Assembly (NCBI RefSeq): GCF_000015725.1
Contig: NC_008826.1
Location: 1-64,000, forward strand
Origin: Methylibium petroleiphilum PM1
Lineage (GTDB): Bacteria; Pseudomonadota; Gammaproteobacteria; Burkholderiales; Burkholderiaceae_C
Reading direction: 5' to 3'
Length of the DNA: 64,000 nucleotides
Both the position numbers and the translations under genes were made by a program. Shown one piece after another: positions 1 through 7,810 of this stretch (positions within the stretch are counted from its first letter, which is position 1; every line of letters starts with the position of its first letter). Under the pieces are notes generated by a model, which saw nothing but the letters and a program-made list of their open reading frames with translations, did not search any database and had not been told where the DNA came from.

Positions 1-1
1 C

Positions 2-1363
2 CCGCACACGGGCATCATCATGAAGGGCCGCACGCCGGACTCCGACCTCGGCGAACTGCTGGCCGCGGCCGGCATGAAGGAGGCGGTCGGGCAGCTGCTC
101 AAGCGCTGGGAGAGCGGCGACCCGCTCTTCAGTCCGGACCCCACGCTGCCGTCCGACCCCGGCATCGACGCCGCCTGGCCAGAGCCGCAGTGGCGCTTCG
201 ACGTGCCGACCTGGCTCGTCAGCGTCATGCGCCGGGCGCCCGAGCCGACCAGCCTGGTGCAACAGGCCTGCGCCTGCCTGTCCCTCCTGGGCAAGGCCCC
301 CTTCCAGCTCGACGACAAGCTGTCCTGGGTGCGCCGCCTGGCCCAGAAGCGTATGTCCGAGCTGCTGCTCGAGCAGCCCGCCTTACTGCATCACCGCCTC
401 GCCTTCGAGAAGACATGTGCGTCCGCCATCGAGATGGCGCCGCTGGCGCATGCGTTGGCCATCCACACCCGCGCCGGCCTGCCCTCACGCCTGGACGGCT
501 ACAGCGACGAGCAGCTCAAGTGCTTCGCCAGTCACCCTATCGTCGCTGACGCGCTGACCAAGCGCGTGCCGACCTACGGTCTGCTCAAGCACCCGAGCAC
601 CCCCAAGACGCTCCTCGGACGCCTGGGCGTACCCGAGAAGCGACTCGCACCAGCGATGCTCACCTCCGTGCTTCAGCTGGAGCGCCTACGCAAAGCAGTG
701 CGACCGAGTCACAAGTCGGCCTTCCCAAGCCGCAAGTACGCGTTCCTGCCAGAAGCGGTGGAGGTGTTCAGCGGCACCTGGGAGCGAGGAGAGCACCGGG
801 AGCGCGCCCTGCACCTCTACGCGGAGATGCGCCAGAGCACTGTGGTGGACGACGCCTTTCGCATGCAGGCGCTGGTCAAGGCTCCGCGGGCGCTGGTCGA
901 GGAGCGACCGACAAGCGGCGGGCCGCAGAAGACGGAGGTCGAAGACATCCCACGGCGCCTGGCCCGCCTGAGTACCGCCCTGCGCCTCTCGGGGGTCCTG
1001 AAGGACCATTCCGCCCAGGCAGCCGCCGAAGTCATGCTCCAGGCAATCTTCGCCCTCAAGGACGATGACGTGGCCCCGTTCCTCAACACGTCGGCATCCT
1101 TCTGCTCCGTCGAGGGCGCGGCGAAGGCCCTCGCGTACTTCGAGTCCCAAGGCATCACGCTTCAGACGCTGGGCGAGCGCATCCGAGCCAGCTCCGCGAC
1201 GCCGGCCGGCTCCGATCCGCACTGCTCCTGGGCGACGGCACTGCGCATGGTCGAGACCGAGCGCTCCATGGCACGGGTCATCAGGGAGGCAACTGAGCCT
1301 GTGCACCCTGCCGCGGCCGCAGACGTGGCTCCGGCCCGCCGGCCGCGACGCCTCTCGCTCTGA
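2..1363 (+). CDS. Large unknown protein, paralogue A (5' end outside window)
   Basis: I do not recognise the function. The frame is open to the left edge. Alignment by eye with the next gene places the first internal Met (position 20) about 75 residues into the family, so the true start is probably outside the window. Family landmarks are a segment around LLLEQPALLHHRL, then LAHALA, then LPSRLDGYSDEQLKCFASHP, and near the end an ESQGI stretch followed by ERSMARVI. The C-terminus is a short arginine-rich tail (RRPRRLSL). No signal peptide or membrane segment is evident. It lies 60 bp upstream of paralogue B on the same strand, so the two are probably co-transcribed tandem duplicates. Confidence 0.7.
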   Translation, partial: PHTGIIMKGRTPDSDLGELLAAAGMKEAVGQLLKRWESGDPLFSPDPTLPSDPGIDAAWPEPQWRFDVPTWLVSVMRRAPEPTSLVQQACACLSLLGKAPFQLDDKLSWVRRLAQKRMSELLLEQPALLHHRLAFEKTCASAIEMAPLAHALAIHTRAGLPSRLDGYSDEQLKCFASHPIVADALTKRVPTYGLLKHPSTPKTLLGRLGVPEKRLAPAMLTSVLQLERLRKAVRPSHKSAFPSRKYAFLPEAVEVFSGTWERGEHRERALHLYAEMRQSTVVDDAFRMQALVKAPRALVEERPTSGGPQKTEVEDIPRRLARLSTALRLSGVLKDHSAQAAAEVMLQAIFALKDDDVAPFLNTSASFCSVEGAAKALAYFESQGITLQTLGERIRASSATPAGSDPHCSWATALRMVETERSMARVIREATEPVHPAAAADVAPARRPRRLSL

Positions 1364-1423
1364 CGCCAGCGCGCCGCGGCACGCTCTCCTTGAAGCGACC
1401 CAACCCACCGGGTAGACCAGTAC

Positions 1424-2983
1424 ATGAACAACGAGGAACTCGTCGAACTGGAGCGGCTGAGCCGCACCGCCCCCAAGTCCGTCGATGCGTTCCTGGACAT
1501 CATCGCGAAGCGGTACCTCGGACTCGTAGGCCGACAAGGCTCGTTCAAGCCTGCCCACCCGGTGGTGATGTCGCTCTCGACGCTTCTGCGAGCCCGGGGT
1601 TCGGACGCCCCGCACAAGCGCCTCGACGACCTGGAAGGCAGCAAGGTGGCCGTCGGAGAGCTCCTGGCCATCGCTGGCCTGACGGAGCGTGCCGAGCGCA
1701 TGCGCAAGCTGTGGGAACGGGGGCAGCCCCTCTTCAAGCGGGATGAGACCCCTGCCGCTGCCGGCGGCACACCGCAGGCCTGGCCAGAGAAGGACCCCAA
1801 GCAGGAGGTGCCAGCAGCACTCTCCGTGGCTTTAAGGAGCACGGAGCAGATCGACAACCAGGTCGAGCAGGTCTGCGCATGCGTCCACCTGCTCTCGAAC
1901 GCGCCGTTCCAGCGGGTCGATTCCCTGCAGTGGGTTCGGCGTGTGGCGCAAGAGCGGCTGTCGGAGCTGCTGATGGCCCAACCTGCTCTGCTGCACCCTC
2001 GCCTCTTCTTCGAGGTGGTCGGCTGGGGCAGCAAGGTGCCGCTCGCGCATGCGCTGGCCATGAGGACCAGGGGGAGGCTGCCTTCGGGACTGGACGGGTA
2101 TTCGGATGCTCAGCTGACCCCGTTCGCGACCCACCCCATCGTGGTCGCGGCCCTCTCCCAGAAGGCGCCTGTCGTTCCGGGCAACCCTAAGGACTCGCAA
2201 GGCGAGGGGCGGACTCTCCTCGGCGTCTTCACCGAGTCCAACCCCATGCAGGTGACGAGCCGGATGCTCTCCTCGGTGCTGCAGCTCGAGCGCCTGCGCA
2301 AGGCCGCCGGCGTCCGCGCTCGCTCCGCCATTCCGAACGGCTCGTCGCAGAAGGAAACCTTTCTGCCGCGGGCCGCCACCCTCTTCGCCTGGGCATGGAA
2401 GGATGGCGACTACCGCGCCTCCATGCAGCTTCTGCGAGAGCTGCGCGAGAGCGGTCTCGTCGACGAGCGCGCGTTTCGCTTCCAGGTCCTCCTGGACGCC
2501 CCGCAGGCTCTCGGGCAGATGAGCACCACGCCGGGGTTTCGCAAGCAGATCGATGTTGTCGGAAGGCTTGTCCGGCAGACCGAAGCCCTACAGCTCATCG
2601 GCTTTCCCGGTGCCAAGTCCCCGGCCGGGGCGGCGACTCTCATCCTCAAGGCATCCTTCGCCTGCGCGAACGACCCGGGCTACCCGACGGTAAGTACGGC
2701 TGCGTCCATGTGCGACGTCAATGACGCGGCCCGGGCCCTCTCCTTCTTCGAGGCCCAAGGTATCGGCTTCGAGGACATGGCAGAGCGCATCAGGACGAGC
2801 GGCGCCACCAACGCTGGCTGGGAACCGAGCGACCCTTGGGCGACGGCACTCCGAGTGATGGAAGCAGAGCGCTCGATGGCCCGCGTCATCAAGGAGACCG
2901 TCGCCGGCGAAGCCATCACTTCGGCCTCGAACGGCCCGGGCGAAGCCAACCCGGCTCCGCGGCGCCGGCGCGCGCCCGTTTGA
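1424..2983 (+). CDS. Large unknown protein, paralogue B (intact, 519 aa)
   Basis: This is the intact reference member of the family, a 519-residue mostly helical-looking protein with no recognised catalytic motif. It shares with paralogue A the block LLMAQPALLHPRL (about 200 residues in), LAHALA, a GLDGYSDAQL block, a QLERLRKA segment and the C-terminal motif ERSMARVIKET. It ends in the basic tail RRRRAPV. The ATG at 1424 is the first in frame and gives about 75 more N-terminal residues than the visible part of A. The next family member starts 36 bp downstream. A structural or nucleic-acid-associated role is possible from the basic tail, but this is inference. Confidence 0.75.
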   Translation: MNNEELVELERLSRTAPKSVDAFLDIIAKRYLGLVGRQGSFKPAHPVVMSLSTLLRARGSDAPHKRLDDLEGSKVAVGELLAIAGLTERAERMRKLWERGQPLFKRDETPAAAGGTPQAWPEKDPKQEVPAALSVALRSTEQIDNQVEQVCACVHLLSNAPFQRVDSLQWVRRVAQERLSELLMAQPALLHPRLFFEVVGWGSKVPLAHALAMRTRGRLPSGLDGYSDAQLTPFATHPIVVAALSQKAPVVPGNPKDSQGEGRTLLGVFTESNPMQVTSRMLSSVLQLERLRKAAGVRARSAIPNGSSQKETFLPRAATLFAWAWKDGDYRASMQLLRELRESGLVDERAFRFQVLLDAPQALGQMSTTPGFRKQIDVVGRLVRQTEALQLIGFPGAKSPAGAATLILKASFACANDPGYPTVSTAASMCDVNDAARALSFFEAQGIGFEDMAERIRTSGATNAGWEPSDPWATALRVMEAERSMARVIKETVAGEAITSASNGPGEANPAPRRRRAPV

Positions 2984-3018
2984 GGCCGGGGCTGCCGCAC
3001 TCTAGGACTACGACTGAG

Positions 3019-3941
3019 ATGCCCCTATCCAGGCTTCCCTACGCGATGTCGGACGAGATGCTCCGGCGCCTGGCGGACATCGTTGATGAGCACACGCGGC
3101 CAGGCGCCGATCCGGAGCAGTGGGTGATGCTTCCCGTCGGGGAGCAGTTCGAGATGCAAGACCTCGGTGACAACGACCTCTTCGTCGGTAGCGTCGAGGC
3201 AGCCGAGCACCGCGGCCCCGCGTGGCTGCGCGCCATACTCGAATGGGACGGGACGTCGCCGTGGGGTGAGGTGCAGACGGCATGGCCCGGGCTTGCCTGG
3301 CCCTCGCCGTTGGTCTCGGAGCGGCTGTGCTGCTACCTGCATCTGCTGGGTGCCGGCTTCGGTGTCGACCGCGACTACTTCCCTGGCGCCATCGAGCTCG
3401 CTCAGCGGCGCCTCGCGATGCTGCTCCTCGAGCATCCGGTGTTGATGCATCCTCGACTGCGAGTCAGAACATCAGACCAGCACGGCAAGGGCAAGGTGTC
3501 AGTGGCACACGCCGTCGGTCTGGCCCAGCACGGCGCCTTTCCCATGGAGCGTCACGGCGCCACGAAGGAGCAGCTCGAGCGCTTCGCGAACCACCCGTGC
3601 ACGCTGCTCGGCCTTCGGTCTCGTCACGTGAAGGTTCCAGGCCAGCTTCGGATGGCGGTAGGTTACAGGGTGCTCAGTCTCGCGCTCGGTCAATACGAGA
3701 ACCATCCGCAGCTGATCGCTTCGATCTATGAGCTCGACAAGCTGGTGAAGCCGGCAATCTGGCCGGTTCGAGTCGAGGCCATGCCGTTCCTGCGGCTGTG
3801 GCCGGACTCGAGCAAGACCGTAGAGCCGCAGAACCCGTTCAAGGTGCACGCTGAGTGCTTCCTCGCGGCCTGCGGGTCCCATCTGAACGCAGGCGTCGGT
3901 CGACGGCCGGTGTGGCAGTGGCATGAGTCGCCCGAGTACCT
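3019..3941 (+). pseudogene. Paralogue C, N-terminal part (gene split by IS3 element)
   Basis: This is the third member of the family, with LLLEHPVLMHPRL and a QLERFANHP-like block. Coding runs from ATG 3019 (or ATG 3046) until it meets the IS element at 3942 inside a Glu-Tyr-Leu sequence. Joining 3019-3941 to 5240-5732, with one copy of the CCT target duplication kept, restores a continuous 471-codon frame. The gene was therefore intact before insertion. As it stands the reading frame runs about 10 codons into the IS end and stops at 3972. Confidence 0.85.
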
Positions 3942-3980
3942 TGACCTTGCCCCTGAATCCCGTAGCTCTTAGCATCCTTG

Positions 3981-4856
3981 TTACGCGGCCTTGTTGAGCT
4001 GTGCCGCGACCCAGCGCTCTTCATACTGCCTGGGGCTGAGGTAGCCCAGCGAGGAATGTAGCCGGCGGTGGTTGTAGAAGGCCATCCAGTCGATGACCTC
4101 GTCCATAGCCTGCCTCCTGGTGGCGAACTTACGCCCATGCAGTCTGCCGACCTTCAGGCGCCCCCACAGGCTCTCGGTCGGCGCGTTGTCCCAGCAGTCG
4201 CCCTTGCGGCTCATCGACGAGCGCATCCCGTACCCGGTCAGCGCCTTCTGGAACTCGTCGCTGCAGTATTGGCTGCCGCGGTCCGTGTGCACGATCAGCC
4301 CCGGCGGTGGCCGACGCCGGAACCACGCCATGCGCAGCGCGTCCGTCACCAGGCTGGCGCGCATGTGGGGCTGCATGCTCCAGCCCACGATCATCCGACT
4401 GTGCAAGTCGATGAAGGCCGCCAGGTACAGCCAGCCTTCGTCGGTAGCGATGTAGGTGATGTCGCTCGTCCACTTCGCGTTGGGGCCGTCGGCCGCGAAG
4501 TCCCGCTGAAGCAGGTCTGGCGCGATCGGCAGGTTGTGCTTGCTGTCGGTGGTGACGACGAACTTGCGGCGGCCCCGAGCCTTGATGCCGTGCTGCTGCA
4601 TCAGGCGTCGAACCCGTTCCTTGCCGACGCGGTGGCCCCGGGCGCACAGCTCCTTAGTCATCCGCGGCCATCCGTACTCCTGACGGACCTCGGCGTGAAT
4701 GGCACGCACGTGCGCCAGCAAGGCCTCGTCGCTCAGACGCCCCGAGCCCGGCCGGCTCGGCTGGCGTCGATACTGGCGGCGTTGGTGCTCGAAGTACCCG
4801 CTGACGCTCACGCCCAGCACCTCGCAGCTCAGGCTCACCGGCCAGCTCTCCTTCAT
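3981..4856 (-). CDS. IS3-family transposase OrfB (DDE integrase domain)
   Basis: This 291-residue OrfB is the catalytic half of the IS3 transposase. An HTH_21-like region with the GWPRMTKEL sequence comes first, followed by the rve DDE core. The catalytic Asp lies in TSDITYI, the second Asp in HTDRGSQY and the Glu in NAPTESLWG. It overlaps the end of orfA by four bases. The active protein is expected to be an OrfAB fusion made by -1 slippage on the A7 run at 4910-4916, within the orfA frame. All three catalytic residues are present, so the element looks competent. Confidence 0.95.
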   Translation of the reverse strand: MKESWPVSLSCEVLGVSVSGYFEHQRRQYRRQPSRPGSGRLSDEALLAHVRAIHAEVRQEYGWPRMTKELCARGHRVGKERVRRLMQQHGIKARGRRKFVVTTDSKHNLPIAPDLLQRDFAADGPNAKWTSDITYIATDEGWLYLAAFIDLHSRMIVGWSMQPHMRASLVTDALRMAWFRRRPPPGLIVHTDRGSQYCSDEFQKALTGYGMRSSMSRKGDCWDNAPTESLWGRLKVGRLHGRKFATRRQAMDEVIDWMAFYNHRRLHSSLGYLSPRQYEERWVAAQLNKAA

Positions 4857-5173
4857 CGTCCGGATCCAGGCGTACTTTGCAGAACATCCTGCGCAAAGTA
4901 CGCCGCCGCTTTTTTTGCGATGTCGCGCTCCATCTTCACGCGCGCCAGTTCCGCCCTCAGCCTGGCCAGCTCCATCTGCTCTGGCGTCACCGGCCGGTCG
5001 CCAGCGCCACCAAGCTGCCCCTGCTCACTGGAGCGCACCCAGTTGCTCAGGCTGGCCTTGGGAATGCCCAGCACCTTCGCCGTCATCCCCACCGACTGGC
5101 CTGCCCTGACCAGCCTGACGGCCTCCAGCTTGAACTCCTGCGTGTACTTCCCACGCACTTGCTTGTCATTCAT
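4853..5173 (-). CDS. IS3-family transposase OrfA (helix-turn-helix)
   Basis: OrfA is the DNA-binding subunit of the IS3 transposase. It starts KQVRGKYTQEFKLEAVRLV, with an HTH of the HTH_Tnp_1 type (TAKVLGIPKASLSNWV), then a leucine-zipper-like stretch that ends in ERDIAKKAAAYFA. The start at 5173 (MNDKQ) fits the family better than the upstream Met at 5209. The A7 run falls on the codons for AKKAA, the usual place for programmed frameshifting into OrfB. Confidence 0.92.
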   Translation of the reverse strand: MNDKQVRGKYTQEFKLEAVRLVRAGQSVGMTAKVLGIPKASLSNWVRSSEQGQLGGAGDRPVTPEQMELARLRAELARVKMERDIAKKAAAYFAQDVLQSTPGSGR

Positions 5174-5239
5174 CTCGTAGCTCCTGTCTCTGATTCCATC
5201 ATCAGCCAAGAACTACGTTTTTCGGGGGCAAGGTCACCT

Positions 5240-5732
5240 GGCGTTGCTCAAGGAGACGGGGACTGGCAACACGCCCGACTTCATCGCACAGCTGCGCATG
5301 GTGCTTCACGCGGCCCTCATCCCGGGGTCGATCCAAGCAGGTAGGCTTGGTCTGCTTGGTCCGATGCAAGGCGCTGGGCCCGGCTACGACCAAGTGGTTG
5401 ATGGGTGCCAGCGGGTTCTCCGCGGCATCGTGACCTGCGGCTTGAAGGACACCGAACCCGCTGCGGCCCAGGCCGTGCGCGAGATGCTGCAGTTCTCGGG
5501 GCCGCCGCACTGCCAGCTCGAGCACGCGCTGGCCGTTATCCGGACCCTGGCCCAACATGGCGTCGACATGACGGCTGAGGACTTCACCGCTCCGGAGACG
5601 CGTGGCGCCTGGATCGAGGCTCTGCGGGTCCATCGGACGGAGGTCGACATGGCGAAGGTCATCAGGGAGACAGTCGACGCGGCGGAGCCTGTAGCGCCTG
5701 AGGTGTCGAGGGGGCGAAGGCACAGTCTTTGA
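5240..5732 (+). pseudogene. Paralogue C, C-terminal part (after the IS3 element)
   Basis: This is the continuation of the interrupted paralogue. It resumes at LALLKETGTGN and ends with the family signature MAKVIRETV and the basic tail RGRRHSL. A short frame from an internal TTG could still be translated but would lack the N-terminal two-thirds. The 3-bp duplication at 5237-5239 marks the insertion edge. Confidence 0.85.
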
Positions 5733-5845
5733 GTTCGGTCTTCTCCCGTTGAAGTCGAGAACTTTTGCCGGTGGTGTTTCATGGGGGCCGCGACATACTG
5801 CCGGCCACGTATGTCTTCCCCCATAAGAACAGGACCTCTTTCCCG

Positions 5846-6151
5846 ATGAGCACATCGACCGCGAATCACCAGCGATTCACCGTCTTGCTTCGCAATGAAC
5901 ACAGGGAGCGGCTTCGTTACCTCCAGAGCCTGACGGGCTCACCATCGGAGAACGCCGTGCTCATTGCACTCCTCGTGGAGACATCGGACGAAGAGTGCAA
6001 GCGCCTATACGAACAGGCTCTCGAGCGGGGATCGATCGCGCCTAAGCAACGGCTGAGCCAACAACAGCGACAGCTCCTGCATGCAGTGAAGCACGCTTCC
6101 CCGGAGCGACTGGCTGCGGCTCTGGCTGCCGTCGAGGCCCATCAGGACTGA
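5846..6151 (+). CDS. Small unknown protein, 101 aa
   Basis: I do not recognise this 101-residue soluble protein. It reads as two helical halves with many Arg, Glu and Gln residues, for example NEHRERLRYLQSL and QQQRQLLHAVKHA. The N-terminal part (RFTVLLRNEHRERL) loosely recalls small ribbon-helix-helix or plasmid accessory proteins, but that is a guess. The ATG at 5846 is preferred over an upstream in-frame start at 5765 because the extension looks non-coding. The next gene starts 2 bp after its stop, which suggests one transcript and a functional link. Confidence 0.6.
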   Translation: MSTSTANHQRFTVLLRNEHRERLRYLQSLTGSPSENAVLIALLVETSDEECKRLYEQALERGSIAPKQRLSQQQRQLLHAVKHASPERLAAALAAVEAHQD

Positions 6152-6153
6152 AC

Positions 6154-6714
6154 ATGGCACTGCTCCCCCACGAACGAGCTCAGGACATCTTCCGCAGCTC
6201 GACGCCCGTCATCCGCATCCACGGCATCGGAGGGCGACGTTGGCGTCGGAATGTCGCCAGTGGAGGCCGCATCGGTCCGTGGCTCCAAGCCAAGTACGAC
6301 ATCCTGAATGAGCAGGCCTGGGGAGCCCGGGCGCCGTGCCTGTACCTGGTTTCTGGCTCGGACGGCGTCATCCGCTACGTCGGCATCTCGCGCAACCGGA
6401 TGAAGGACCGCTGGCGGGAGTCCTCGGCACTCGATGCCGAGACGCTGACGCCGTGGCCACAGAAGCAGCTCTTCCACAGCCAGTGCTGGAAGCACATCGA
6501 GCGCGAGAACCTGGTCAATCCGACCATGACGTATGAGGTACGCTGCATCAATGCGGACGTACTGCTGCCCATCCTGGAGCGCCAGGGCCCGCCGCTCTCG
6601 GCATTTGCTGCGCTGCGAGGCGACGGAGAAGGAATCGTGGCGGCGGTCGAGCGATGGCTGTGCAACAACAAGAGCAATCAGCTCGTGTCGTGGAACGTCG
6701 CGATGACGGCATAG
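6154..6714 (+). CDS. GIY-YIG-like nuclease domain protein
   Basis: This 186-residue protein contains a GIY-YIG-type signature. LYLV at residues 63-66 is followed by YVGIS at 75-79 and then Arg-rich RNRMKDRW at 80-87, where the family places its catalytic arginine. A Glu in HIERENL further on could be the metal-binding residue. Enzymes of this fold cut DNA in repair, homing and restriction. The first motif lacks the canonical Gly-Ile, so activity is uncertain. It starts 2 bp after the preceding small gene, so the pair is probably co-expressed. Confidence 0.55.
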   Translation: MALLPHERAQDIFRSSTPVIRIHGIGGRRWRRNVASGGRIGPWLQAKYDILNEQAWGARAPCLYLVSGSDGVIRYVGISRNRMKDRWRESSALDAETLTPWPQKQLFHSQCWKHIERENLVNPTMTYEVRCINADVLLPILERQGPPLSAFAALRGDGEGIVAAVERWLCNNKSNQLVSWNVAMTA

Positions 6715-6754
6715 GGTCCTGCCGGGTCTGGGCCACACAATCGATCAAGCCGAT

Positions 6755-7402
6755 ATGAGCGACAACGATCTTCGCAAGTCACTTCCTAAACGCTTGGAGA
6801 CGGGGCAGACCCTGTCCGGCCTTCCAAATCCGCTTTGGGCTGAGCCGCCCATGACGTGGGAGCTTCGAGAGGACGCCTCGGTTCTGAGCGACATCCCGCA
6901 GCAGCGACCTCAAGGGCCGCTCCAGGGCCTCGTGGGGCCTCGCATCGATGCTCGAGAGACGGACTCCGAGAAATTGGAAGAGGCCAGCGAAGAGTTGCTG
7001 TCGCGCATCGCCGCCTGGCCAGTGTTGCCCTTGGTGGGAGCAAGCTTCGAAGTCAAGAGCGTGGACCACATTGCCGATGCGGTGCGGGAGCTGTTGGGAA
7101 GCAAGCTGCCTGGAATCGATTGGTGGGTGCACGAGGACTGGAGAGGGCCGTTCGAGAAGTACGGCATCGTGCACGGCAGCATGCCGGCACCGCCCAATCC
7201 GGCCACTGGTGAACCGATGGCTCTGGAGCTCTACGGCAAAGCTGAAGTCCCCCGCATCTCCGGCCCCATGAGGTCGCCGTTCGAGAGCCGGCCCAGGGGT
7301 GAAGGGCAAGCGGCGGTGCGCTATCCGGTCCGTGTCGTCATCCGCGCAGCCACGTACGCGAACATCACGTTCCCCGGCTTCGGAGTGCCGTTTTACATGT
7401 GA
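6755..7402 (+). CDS. Unknown protein, 215 aa
   Basis: The function is not recognised. The protein is soluble and has no signal peptide. A central segment, SVDHIADAVRELLGSKLPGIDWWVHEDW, suggests a compact alpha/beta domain. The C-terminal part is rich in Pro and Gly and ends ITFPGFGVPFYM. It starts 40 bp after the GIY-YIG-like gene on the same strand. No frame disruption is seen. Confidence 0.55.
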   Translation: MSDNDLRKSLPKRLETGQTLSGLPNPLWAEPPMTWELREDASVLSDIPQQRPQGPLQGLVGPRIDARETDSEKLEEASEELLSRIAAWPVLPLVGASFEVKSVDHIADAVRELLGSKLPGIDWWVHEDWRGPFEKYGIVHGSMPAPPNPATGEPMALELYGKAEVPRISGPMRSPFESRPRGEGQAAVRYPVRVVIRAATYANITFPGFGVPFYM

Positions 7403-7519
7403 GTAGCTGATAGCGGATCCTGCGCGAGCCTGAGGCGGCACGCCAGTTGCTGACCCATCGCAACCGGTGCGGTGCGCCCGGCTGGGCGCTATAGGCGTCG
7501 TCTTTCATCCCGCCGAGCC

Positions 7520-7810
7520 ATGCTATCGACTCTCTTGTCCGCCGCCGTCCCCGCTGAGGATGCCGAGCTGCTGCAACGGCTGACCGAAGAGCTCGACCGA
7601 TTCAAGGGCGACGGGACGGATACCGTGTTCCGCTTCGCCGTCGCCAACCAGGCCGGTGAGCTCTACCGCATGGTGCTGGTGTTCGGCTTCTACAAGCGCA
7701 CCCGCGCCCTGGAGCTGATGCAAGAGCTGGGCTACCACGACGGCGGACCCCGCCCTGACCGCCAGCTCGATGCAGTCTTCCTGCTGACGCAGCAAGCCCA
7801 TGTCGAGTGA
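7520..7810 (+). CDS. Small protein co-translated with ligD, 96 aa
   Basis: This 96-residue protein of unknown function reads as one alpha/beta domain (VFRFAVANQAGELYRMVLVFGFYKRTRAL). The ATG at 7520 is preferred over an upstream in-frame ATG at 7472 whose extension is Arg-rich and reads like non-coding sequence. Its TGA stop (7808-7810) overlaps the GTG start of ligD (7807-7809), an arrangement typical of translational coupling. That suggests it acts with, or is dosed against, DNA ligase D. Confidence 0.6.
   Translation: MLSTLLSAAVPAEDAELLQRLTEELDRFKGDGTDTVFRFAVANQAGELYRMVLVFGFYKRTRALELMQELGYHDGGPRPDRQLDAVFLLTQQAHVE

Larger units (their letters stand above)
3942..5236 (-). mobile_element. 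IS3-family insertion sequence, copy 1 (1295 bp)
   Basis: The ends are imperfect inverted repeats beginning TGACCTTGCCCC. The element is flanked by a 3-bp direct duplication CCT (3939-3941 and 5237-5239), as expected for IS3-family elements. It carries overlapping orfA and orfB on the minus strand with an A7 slippery run (4910-4916) for -1 frameshifting. It interrupts paralogue C. A second copy of identical length, with the same predicted OrfA and OrfB proteins, lies at 61293-62587. Confidence 0.95.

Noticed and set aside
4068-5180. Long plus-strand open frame of 370 codons across the IS3 element
   Set aside because: It is the antisense of the transposase genes. The same shadow appears in copy 2, and it lacks protein-like composition.
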